A stretch of 7,105 nucleotides of DNA from Roseicyclus sp041163945 (GTDB lineage Bacteria > Pseudomonadota > Alphaproteobacteria > Rhodobacterales > Rhodobacteraceae). Shown one piece after another: positions 1-5,614 of the stretch (position 1 is its first letter; every line of letters starts with the position of its first letter). Below the pieces are notes generated by a model. That model was not told where the DNA came from and did not search any database. It was given only the letters and a program-made list of their open reading frames with translations. The stretch spans positions 1 to 7,105 of the forward strand of contig JBEAQJ010000053.1 in the NCBI GenBank assembly GCA_041163945.1. Direction: 5' to 3'. The position numbers and the translations under genes were made by a program.

Positions 1-383
1 ACATGAACGCCACCGGGCAGATGCTTTCGGCGCTGCTGGGCTGGTCGCAAGCCATGTTCGCCAACAAGGTCGACATCGACGGCGACCACGCCGTCGTCAC
101 CCGCGAGGTCGACGGCGGCCTGCAGACCGTCAAGGTCAAGATGCCCACCGTGGTTTCGGCCGACCTGCGCCTGAACGAGCCGCGCTATGCCTCGCTCCCG
201 AACATCATGAAGGCCAAGAAGAAGCCGCTGGATGAAAAGACCGCCGCCGATTACGGCGTGGATGTCACGCCGCGCCTGACGGTGATCAAGACGACCGAAC
301 CTGGCAGCCGCAAGGCAGGCGTCAAGGTTGCTTCGGTCGATGAGCTGATCGCGAAACTCAAAGACGAAGCGGGGGTGATCTGA
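1..383 (+). CDS. etfB: Electron transfer flavoprotein beta subunit, 3' part (5' end outside window)
   Basis: This is the C-terminal half of ETF beta. With ETF alpha it forms the soluble FAD/AMP heterodimer that accepts electrons from acyl-CoA and other dehydrogenases and passes them to ETF-ubiquinone oxidoreductase. About 126 codons are visible; the family is about 250 residues, so roughly half lies upstream. The ATG at 3 is internal, because homologues continue through this region without a start. The ETF-beta signature is seen at 96-158 (TREVDGGLQ, then KMPTVVS). The recognition loop that docks on partner dehydrogenases follows at 165-224 (LRLNEPRYASLPNIM then KAKKK). In human ETF-beta, lysines just after this loop are methylated; here the KAKKK cluster is kept. 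The stop TGA (381-383) shares its A with the ATG of etfA, so the two subunits are probably translationally coupled. Identification is secure. Confidence 0.97.
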   Translation, partial: MNATGQMLSALLGWSQAMFANKVDIDGDHAVVTREVDGGLQTVKVKMPTVVSADLRLNEPRYASLPNIMKAKKKPLDEKTAADYGVDVTPRLTVIKTTEPGSRKAGVKVASVDELIAKLKDEAGVI

Positions 384-1309
384 TGGCTGTTCTTCTTCTT
401 GCGGATGTCACCAATGGCCAATTGGCGGCCGATCAGGTTTCCAAGGCGCTGACGGCCGTGGCGGGCTTGGGTGATGTGCATGTGCTGGTGGCAGGCCAAG
501 GCGGCGATGCCGCCGCCGCCGAGGCGGCGACGTTCAAGGGTGTGACCAAGGTGATCTTTGCCGGCGATCACGGGTTTTGCCACATGCTGGCCGAACCGGT
601 GGCCGATCTGATCGTGTCGCTTGCGGGCGGCTACAGCCATATCGCGGCGCCGGCGACATCGGATGCCAAGAACGTGCTGCCGCGGGTGGCGGCCCTTCTG
701 GATGTGATGATTGTCTCCGAAGTGACGGCCGTGATCGATGCCGAGACATTCGAGCGGCCGATCTACGCCGGCAACGCGATCCAGACCGTGAAATCGGGCG
801 ATGCGGTCAAGGTCATGACCATCCGCACCGCGGGCTTCGAGGCGGCGGCGGGCGGCAATTCCGCGCCGGTCGAAGCCTTGGGCACGGCCGCCACGGGCGG
901 GCTTTCGGCATGGGTCGAAGACAAGGTGGCGGCCTCGGACCGGCCCGAATTGACCAGCGCGGGCATCGTCGTGTCGGGCGGGCGTGGCGTGGGCAGCCAA
1001 GAGCAATTCGCCATCATTGAAGGTTTGGCTGACAAGCTGGGCGCCGCCGTCGGGGCGTCGCGTGCGGCGGTCGATTCGGGTTATGCGCCGAACGACTGGC
1101 AGGTGGGCCAGACCGGCAAGGTCGTGGCGCCGCAGCTCTATGTCGCCGTGGGCATATCCGGCGCGATCCAGCATCTGGCGGGCATGAAGGACAGCAAGGT
1201 CATCGTCGCCATCAACAAGGACGAAGAAGCCCCGATTTTCCAGGTGGCCGACTACGGTCTTGTCGCTGACCTGTTCGAGGCTGTGCCGGAACTGACCGCC
1301 AAGCTGTAA
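383..1309 (+). CDS. etfA: Electron transfer flavoprotein alpha subunit
   Basis: This 308-residue protein is a full-length ETF alpha, the subunit that carries the redox-active FAD. The N-terminal Rossmann-like domain (about 1-185) is followed by the FAD-binding domain (about 190-308). Visible FAD-site elements are SGGRG (198-202), GASRAAVD (R227, equivalent to human alpha Arg249), VGQTGK (T244, human Thr266) and the family signature LYVAVGISGAIQH (252-264; H264, human His286), then VIVAINKD. The ATG at 383 overlaps the etfB stop as TGATG, with a G-rich ribosome-binding stretch (GGGGGTGAT) just before it. It works with EtfB in electron transfer from fatty-acid and amino-acid oxidation to the quinone pool, in the cytoplasm. 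The TAA at 1307-1309 is followed by a strong hairpin, which suggests that the transcript ends here. Confidence 0.98.
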   Translation: MAVLLLADVTNGQLAADQVSKALTAVAGLGDVHVLVAGQGGDAAAAEAATFKGVTKVIFAGDHGFCHMLAEPVADLIVSLAGGYSHIAAPATSDAKNVLPRVAALLDVMIVSEVTAVIDAETFERPIYAGNAIQTVKSGDAVKVMTIRTAGFEAAAGGNSAPVEALGTAATGGLSAWVEDKVAASDRPELTSAGIVVSGGRGVGSQEQFAIIEGLADKLGAAVGASRAAVDSGYAPNDWQVGQTGKVVAPQLYVAVGISGAIQHLAGMKDSKVIVAINKDEEAPIFQVADYGLVADLFEAVPELTAKL

Positions 1310-1331
1310 CAGCGGCCCGGCCCGCGCCATA

Positions 1332-1364
1332 CAACCGCCCCGCGCCCTTGGCGTGGGGCGGTTG
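1332..1364 (+). terminator. Probable intrinsic terminator of etfBA
   Basis: An inverted repeat starts 22 bases after the etfA stop. The left arm 1332-1346 pairs with the right arm 1350-1364 to form a 15-bp stem with one G-U pair and a 3-base CTT loop. It is very GC-rich, so the stem is strong. The tail is only CCGTTTC, a weak T-tract, so efficient termination in the classical sense is an inference. Only the + strand orientation has any T-run after the stem. Confidence 0.75.
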
Positions 1365-1427
1365 CCGTTTCAGCCAAGCCGATGCGCCAAAGGCGCCGTG
1401 GCGCGTGCAGGCAGATCCGGACCGGGT

Positions 1428-1453
1428 AGGCTGGGCCGGGCAGGCTGGGCCGG
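1428..1453. repeat. Short tandem repeat, 14-base period
   Basis: The 12-mer aggctgggccgg occurs at 1428-1439 and again at 1442-1453, a period of 14 bases with just under two copies. The second copy can also pair with ccggccca at 1467-1474 (8-bp stem, 13-base loop). The copies are exact over 12 bases; a function is not evident. Confidence 0.6.
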
Positions 1454-1573
1454 TTGAAAGCATGCCCCGGCCCACCGTGTCGGGCGGGGGGTCACAAATT
1501 CATCACTGCGCCAGTTCTCGGAACTTCTTGTCGCCACGGGTTGCCGCGCGCGGTTGCGTCGCGTTGGCTGGGC

Positions 1574-1603
1574 TTGTGTGGCCGCGCGCCGCGCGCCTAT
1601 GTT
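1574..1603 (+). promoter_or_regulatory. Candidate sigma-70 promoter for hbd
   Basis: A -35-like TTGTGT (1574-1579, preceded by C to give the CTTG core favoured in alphaproteobacteria) and a -10-like TATGTT (1598-1603) are separated by 18 bases of GC-rich spacer. Transcription would start near 1610, giving a leader of about 22 bases before the hbd ATG at 1632. The short inverted repeat TTGC-A-GCAA (1602-1610) overlaps the -10 edge and predicted start, where a repressor could bind. This is judged by eye only. Confidence 0.4.
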
Positions 1604-1631
1604 GCAGCAAGGGCAGGCGTTGGGGGCGAGC

Positions 1632-2507
1632 ATGGAAATTACGTCGATCGGTGTGGTGGGCGCGGGCCAGATGGGCAATGGCATCGCCCATGTCTGCGCG
1701 CTGGCGGGTTATGACGTTACGATGACCGACATCAGCGGCGATGCGCTGGCCAAGGCGATGGCGCTGATCGAGCGCAACATCGAACGGCAGGTGGCGCGCG
1801 GCAAGGTGAGCGAGGCGGAATTGGCCGCAGCCTTGGCGCGCATTCGCACAACGACGCGTTTGGCCGATCTGGGGCAGACCGATCTGGTCATCGAAGCCGC
1901 CACCGAACGGGAAACCGTCAAGCAGGCAATCTTTGAAGACCTGTTGCCGCATCTCAAGGCCGATACGATCCTGACCTCGAACACCTCGTCGATTTCGATC
2001 ACGCGGTTGGCCAGCCGTACGGACCGGCCGGAAAAATTCATGGGGTTTCATTTCATGAACCCGGTTCCCGTCATGCAGCTGGTCGAGTTGATCCGCGGCA
2101 TCGCCACGGACGAAGAAACCTTTGCCGCATGCAAATCGGTGGTTGACCGCTTGGGCAAAACAGCGGCCACCGCCGAAGATTTTCCCGCCTTCATCGTCAA
2201 CCGCATCCTGATGCCGATGATCAACGAGGCGGTCTATACGCTGTATGAAGGCGTGGGGAACGTGACGTCGATCGACATGGCGATGAAATTGGGCACCAAC
2301 CATCCGATGGGGCCCTTGGAACTGGCCGATTTCATCGGGCTCGACACCTGTCTTGCGATCATGAACGTGCTGCATGACGGGCTGGCCGATACCAAATACC
2401 GGCCCTGTCCGCTGCTGACCAAATATGTCGAGGCCGGCTGGTTGGGCCGAAAGACGCAGCGCGGTTTCTACGATTACCGGGGCGAGGTGCCGGTTCCCAC
2501 CCGCTGA
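1632..2507 (+). CDS. hbd: 3-hydroxybutyryl-CoA dehydrogenase
   Basis: This 291-residue NAD(P)-dependent enzyme interconverts (S)-3-hydroxybutyryl-CoA and acetoacetyl-CoA, in beta-oxidation or short-chain acyl-CoA synthesis. The N-terminal Rossmann fold carries GAGQMG (10-15) and D33 after the second strand, which favours NAD. The catalytic set is complete and spaced as in human HAD: S119 in SNTSS, H140 in GFHFMNP, E152 in LVE, and N190 in FIVN. The C-terminal dimerisation domain contains NHPMGPLELADFIGLD (223-238) and ends in the usual GFYDY. The frame is open upstream to 1554, but homology starts at ATG 1632, which has GGGGGCGAG in front. It is a monofunctional protein, not fused to an enoyl-CoA hydratase. 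Lying after etfBA, it fits a fatty-acid or polyhydroxybutyrate metabolism cluster, probably with its own promoter because a hairpin intervenes. PaaH-type or hbdA naming is also possible. Confidence 0.95.
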   Translation: MEITSIGVVGAGQMGNGIAHVCALAGYDVTMTDISGDALAKAMALIERNIERQVARGKVSEAELAAALARIRTTTRLADLGQTDLVIEAATERETVKQAIFEDLLPHLKADTILTSNTSSISITRLASRTDRPEKFMGFHFMNPVPVMQLVELIRGIATDEETFAACKSVVDRLGKTAATAEDFPAFIVNRILMPMINEAVYTLYEGVGNVTSIDMAMKLGTNHPMGPLELADFIGLDTCLAIMNVLHDGLADTKYRPCPLLTKYVEAGWLGRKTQRGFYDYRGEVPVPTR

Positions 2508-2540
2508 TGGGGGCCGTTGCACGGCGCGGCAGGGGCGGCA

Positions 2541-3485
2541 TCAAGGCTGGTCGGGGTCTTCCCTGAGCGACAGCGTGCGCGCGCGCAGCCAAGCCATGAA
2601 TTCGCGTGGCTTGCCGATGCGGTCCTTCCATTGATCCGGCGTGATCGGGTTGCCGATGATCGGGGCCTGCGGCTTGTCGAAGCTGTGGACGACCTCGTGC
2701 AGCAACAGGCCCTGGCGCAGGATCGGCGATATCCGGTTGGCCATCTGGTACCAACGCGAATTCGACCCGGTGAAGAAACACGGCACGATGGTTGCCCCTG
2801 TCGTCCGGATCAGCTTGGCGGTGAAGACGTTCCATTCGCCTTCGATGGCCGGGCCCCACATCGTCGCCGATGTCGCGACAGCCCCCGATGGGAACAAGGC
2901 GATCAAGCCCTGACGTTCCAGATGCGCCATCGCCAAGGCCCGCATGTGCAGCATCTTTTCCTGTGCGTCGGGATCATGGGGAAAGGGCACGGGGATCATG
3001 TAGCTGGCCGCGGATTCGTCCAACCCCGTCAGCAGCGCCCGCGTCAGGATGCGGTAATCGGCACGCCGCCGTCCGATCAGATCGGCCAGGATCATCCCGT
3101 CGACCAGACCATGAGGATGGTTGGCCACCAGCACCACGGGGCCTGATTGCGGGATTCGGTCCAACTGATGCGGGGGCGTCAGCAAATCGATGCCCATCAC
3201 CTTCATCGTCGCCGGCCAAAAGGCCTGACCCTTGAAATCGCCCATCCGTTCGAATTGGCGCACGCGCCGGATGATGGTGATCTTGCCGGTCATCCATTCC
3301 ATCGCCTTCACCAGGGCGCGGATCCTCGGGTTTTCGAAGGTGTTGGAATAGGTCAGGCTGCGCCGGTCATAAACGCGTTCCGAGCCCGCCAACAGAGCCG
3401 GGCGCGGCGCAGCAATATTTCGCGAACTTGTATCGGTCACGCGCCCCTGTCCCATCCGGTCTGTCGCCGTTTCGGTCCCGATCAA
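2541..3485 (-). CDS. PlsC-like lysophospholipid acyltransferase family protein
   Basis: This is a putative acyltransferase of 314 residues if read from TTG 3485. The glycerolipid acyltransferase fold is indicated by NHPHGLVDG (122-130), the NHPxGxxDG form of the catalytic His/Asp motif (a seven-residue H-to-D span rather than classical Hx4D). It is followed by FPSGAV (199-204), in the place of the FPEGT substrate-binding motif, and VPCFFTG (234-240). It probably transfers an acyl chain to a glycerol- or amino-lipid at the inner membrane; the substrate cannot be told from sequence. The start is uncertain. TTG 3485 overlaps the ptsH stop by four bases (TTGA) and has GAGG before it. ATG 3455 and GTG 3440 (with AGGGG just upstream) are alternatives, since homology only becomes clear after about residue 45. 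It is the last gene of the leftward operon and converges on hbd. Confidence 0.88.
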   Translation of the reverse strand: MIGTETATDRMGQGRVTDTSSRNIAAPRPALLAGSERVYDRRSLTYSNTFENPRIRALVKAMEWMTGKITIIRRVRQFERMGDFKGQAFWPATMKVMGIDLLTPPHQLDRIPQSGPVVLVANHPHGLVDGMILADLIGRRRADYRILTRALLTGLDESAASYMIPVPFPHDPDAQEKMLHMRALAMAHLERQGLIALFPSGAVATSATMWGPAIEGEWNVFTAKLIRTTGATIVPCFFTGSNSRWYQMANRISPILRQGLLLHEVVHSFDKPQAPIIGNPITPDQWKDRIGKPREFMAWLRARTLSLREDPDQP

Positions 3486-3763
3486 TTGTCCTCGCCGAAA
3501 CGGTCGCTGACCAAAGCTTGCAGCGCGTCGGCGAGCGCTTCTGCATCCGGGCCGATGGTTTCAACCTCAATAGATGTTCCCATGGATGCTGCCAACATCA
3601 AAAGCCCCATGATCGAATCTCCGGCGGCACTTAGCCCATCGCGGCGCACGGTGGCCTTGGCGTTGTGGGCCTCCACCACTTCGACGAACCGGGCCGAGGC
3701 GCGCGCGTGCAAGCCCTTGACGTTGACGATCTCAAGATAGCGCAGCGCGCGTGGCTCGGTCAT
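3482..3763 (-). CDS. ptsH: HPr, phosphocarrier protein of the PTS
   Basis: This 93-residue HPr carries a phosphoryl group from enzyme I to EIIA proteins. The active-site histidine is H19 in GLHARAS. The regulatory serine that HprK phosphorylates is S50 in GDSIMGLLML, 31 residues later as in classical HPr (His15/Ser46). The residue after HAR is Ala rather than the common Pro, which family members tolerate. The open frame extends upstream to 3808, but ATG 3763 fits HPr length and lies just one base after the manX stop (3765-3767). It ends inside the start of the acyltransferase gene. With EIIA and HprK in the same operon and no EIIB/EIIC nearby, it probably acts in regulation rather than sugar import. 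In Sinorhizobium meliloti the homologous HPr, ManX and HprK affect carbon catabolite repression. Confidence 0.96.
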   Translation of the reverse strand: MTEPRALRYLEIVNVKGLHARASARFVEVVEAHNAKATVRRDGLSAAGDSIMGLLMLAASMGTSIEVETIGPDAEALADALQALVSDRFGEDN

Positions 3764-3764
3764 G

Positions 3765-4154
3765 TCATGGGGTTCCGTCAAAGCTGTTGATGTAGCGCCG
3801 CCCGGCATCGGCGGCCCGCGCGACGGCGTCCTCGACGCTCAGGTTGCGCGACTTGGCAAGCTTGATCAGCATGGGCAGGTTGACCCCGGTCAAGATCTTG
3901 CGGTTTTGCGGTTTGCACGCGGTCAGCGACAGGTTCGAAGGCGAGCCACCGAACATGTCGGTCACCACCACCACGCCCGATCCGTCATCGACCGCATCGG
4001 CCGCGTCGCAGATTTCGCGCGTGCGCGCGGCTCGGTCATCTTCGGGGCCGATCGAAATCGCGACCATCGCGGCCTGCCGGCCCACGACATGTTCTGCCGC
4101 CCGCTTCAATTCGGCGGCAAGGCCCCCATGGGCAACGATCACGATGCCGATCAC
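3765..4154 (-). CDS. manX: PTS mannose-family EIIA protein
   Basis: This stand-alone EIIA domain of 129 residues is of the mannose/fructose/sorbose family, which accepts phosphate from HPr. The phosphorylated histidine is H9 in IVIVAHGG and the supporting aspartate is D66 in VVTDMFGGSPSN, the same 57-residue spacing as in E. coli ManX (H10/D67). There is no attached IIB domain and no IIC/IID genes are in the window, so a regulatory role is inferred. The start is a GTG at 4154, overlapping the rapZ stop by four bases (GTGA), which suggests translational coupling. The stop is one base before ptsH. Rhizobia name this gene manX; ptsM is also used. Confidence 0.95.
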   Translation of the reverse strand: MIGIVIVAHGGLAAELKRAAEHVVGRQAAMVAISIGPEDDRAARTREICDAADAVDDGSGVVVVTDMFGGSPSNLSLTACKPQNRKILTGVNLPMLIKLAKSRNLSVEDAVARAADAGRRYINSFDGTP

Positions 4155-5092
4155 GACGTTTTTGCCTCTGGGCTTTCGGTCGCGCCCATTGTTTCGGCGC
4201 GGCGCTGTTCCACTTCGCGATGCCGTTTAGACACGGCCCAACCGGTCTGTGCAAGGTGTGCGGACAGGATTTCGGCCATTGCGACCGAACGGTGTTGCCC
4301 CCCGGTACATCCGAAGGCAATGGTCAGATGGCTTTTGCCTTCCGCCTCGAAGGCCGGCAAAAGCAGATCGGCCATGTCGAGCACGCGGTCACGAAATTGG
4401 CCAAACAGCGGATCGGCGGCGATGTAACTTTGCACCGGTGCCGTGCGACCATCCTGGGACCGCAGGCCCAGATCCCAATGCGGATTGCGCAGGAACCGGC
4501 AATCGAACACCAGATCCGCCCCGGTCGGAAGCCCGCGCCGATAGGAAAAGGACATCACCGTGACCGCCAGCCGACCGGCGCCTTCGGGGGCAAACAGCCG
4601 GCCGATTTCGGCGCGCAAATCATGGGGCGTCAGGGTCGAGGTGTCGATCAGGATGCTGGCATGCGCCCGCAGCGGGCCCAGATGCAGCAATTCTTGTGCG
4701 ATGCCATGCGCCGGGTCGGCATCGGGGGCCAGCGGGTGGCGGCGCCGGGTTTCCGAATAGCGCCGTTGCAACACATCGGCAGAACAATCGAGATACAGAA
4801 GATCCGGCACATAGCCCGGCGCATCGACCAGCCGCTGATAGGCCGCGATCAGCCCGGTCGCCGAATAGTCGCGATTGCGCGCATCGGCGCCCAAGGCCAT
4901 GGGGCGATCTGGTGGCGGGCCTTCCAGAAGCCGGGGCAGCAAGGACAGCGGCAGGTTGTCGATTGCCTCGAACCCCAGATCTTCCAGCGCGTGAATGGCC
5001 GTGGATCGGCCCGCGCCCGAAGGGCCGGTGACAAAGACGACGCGCGCCGGCGCCTTATGGGCTGTGGTGGATGTCGGATCGGCGGCGGGCAT
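4151..5092 (-). CDS. rapZ: RapZ family nucleotide-binding protein / RNase adaptor
   Basis: This 313-residue RapZ/YvcJ family protein has an N-terminal P-loop domain with GPSGAGRST (23-31), where Arg29 replaces the usual Walker A lysine. EDLGFEAIDNLP (37-48) follows, then the hydrophobic LLYLDCSA (98-105, Walker-B-like) and YSETRRRHPL (112-121). The C-terminal domain has the hallmark GCTGGQHRS (261-269) and KRHRE. In E. coli the C-terminal domain binds glucosamine-6-phosphate and the sRNAs GlmY/GlmZ, presenting GlmZ to RNase E. Those sRNAs are not known from alphaproteobacteria, so the target here is open. The ATG at 5092 lies 30 bases after the hprK stop. The placement between hprK and manX suggests a link with the PTS branch or with nucleotide and amino-sugar signalling, which is inference. 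Confidence 0.94.
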   Translation of the reverse strand: MPAADPTSTTAHKAPARVVFVTGPSGAGRSTAIHALEDLGFEAIDNLPLSLLPRLLEGPPPDRPMALGADARNRDYSATGLIAAYQRLVDAPGYVPDLLYLDCSADVLQRRYSETRRRHPLAPDADPAHGIAQELLHLGPLRAHASILIDTSTLTPHDLRAEIGRLFAPEGAGRLAVTVMSFSYRRGLPTGADLVFDCRFLRNPHWDLGLRSQDGRTAPVQSYIAADPLFGQFRDRVLDMADLLLPAFEAEGKSHLTIAFGCTGGQHRSVAMAEILSAHLAQTGWAVSKRHREVEQRRAETMGATESPEAKTS

Positions 5093-5122
5093 GGGCCCAA
5101 GACCTCGGGTCAGCGTTGGGTG

Positions 5123-5611
5123 TCAGGGTTCGGCCCGCCCATGACGCAGCAGCAAGCTGAGCGCAGGGGCAAGCCCATGTTGGCCTTTAGCATGCAGCAC
5201 GGGGATGGATCTGTCACCCAGTGCAATGCTGCGCGCGGGTGGGAAACGGTCTGTTTCGGCCCGGTCCAGGTCAATGACCCAGACCAAGGGCGCCCGCGCC
5301 AGTGTCGGGCCCGCGCCGATCAGCCCGATGTGGCGCGCTTCGATCCGGTCTGTGGCGGTATCGGGGCGTTCCAGAATGGGTGGATCGCTGGCCGTTTGCA
5401 GCCAGATGCCATCGTCCGCGATCAGCGCTGCCCCCAATGCGATCAGCTCGATCGCAAGGCTTGATTTTCCCGATCCCGACGCCCCCAGGATCAACAGGCC
5501 CTTGCCCTGCAAGGCCAGGGCCGTGGCGTGCAGCCACAGCGCCCCGTCGCGGCGCCCGGTCGACCGCTGGTCGATCGATTGCGCGGTGGGGTCTGGGCGC
5601 GCATCGGCCAT
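5123..5611 (-). CDS. hprK: HPr kinase/phosphorylase, short alphaproteobacterial form
   Basis: This 162-residue protein consists of the HprK C-terminal kinase domain only, without the N-terminal domain of Gram-positive enzymes (about 310 residues), as is usual in alphaproteobacteria. Visible elements are LHATALAL (H28, equivalent to the conserved His before the P-loop), Walker A GASGSGKSS (43-51), and IADDG with the metal/catalytic pair D66-D67. EARHIGLIGAG matches the E-x-R-x-x-G-L-I part of the HprK signature. It phosphorylates HPr on Ser (here S50) and may reverse this. ATG 5611 lies only three bases after the chvG stop codon, so it is probably co-transcribed and coupled with the sensor kinase. 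Its substrate ptsH is three genes downstream. Confidence 0.93.
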   Translation of the reverse strand: MADARPDPTAQSIDQRSTGRRDGALWLHATALALQGKGLLILGASGSGKSSLAIELIALGAALIADDGIWLQTASDPPILERPDTATDRIEARHIGLIGAGPTLARAPLVWVIDLDRAETDRFPPARSIALGDRSIPVLHAKGQHGLAPALSLLLRHGRAEP

Positions 5612-5614
5612 GGA

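Larger units (their letters stand above)
1310..1631. other. 322-base non-coding region between etfA and hbd
   Basis: No protein-coding gene is convincing here: the open frames on both strands have no recognisable domain and look like shadows of GC-rich sequence. The stretch holds the etfA hairpin (1332-1364), a 14-base tandem repeat (1428-1453) that can pair with 1467-1474, a small inverted repeat AGTTC-TCG-GAACT (1513-1525), the palindrome CCGCGCGCGG (1544-1553), and a candidate promoter for hbd (1574-1603). The A/T-richer patch around 1491-1532 is the only compositional break. Confidence 0.6.

Noticed and set aside
251..1330. Long 359-codon open frame on the - strand opposite etfA
   Set aside because: It is the shadow of etfA in GC-rich DNA: rich in Arg, His and Gly, no domain, and fully overlapped by two certain genes.
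1513..1525. AGTTC-TCG-GAACT as a LexA box
   Set aside because: Alphaproteobacterial LexA sites are direct repeats GTTC-N7-GTTC; this is a short inverted repeat with a 3-base centre and no DNA-damage gene is near.
1503..2522. 339-codon open frame on the - strand opposite hbd
   Set aside because: Composition is of shadow type and it overlaps a complete Hbd with all catalytic residues; no recognisable family.
2513..2525. GCCGT-TGC-ACGGC as a terminator between the convergent hbd and acyltransferase genes
   Set aside because: The stem is only 5 bp with no T-run on either strand; too weak to call, though it lies in the 33-base convergent gap.
4220..5464. 414-codon open frame on the + strand across rapZ and hprK
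   Set aside because: It runs antisense to two well-identified genes, is rich in Arg, Gln and Gly, and shows no motif.
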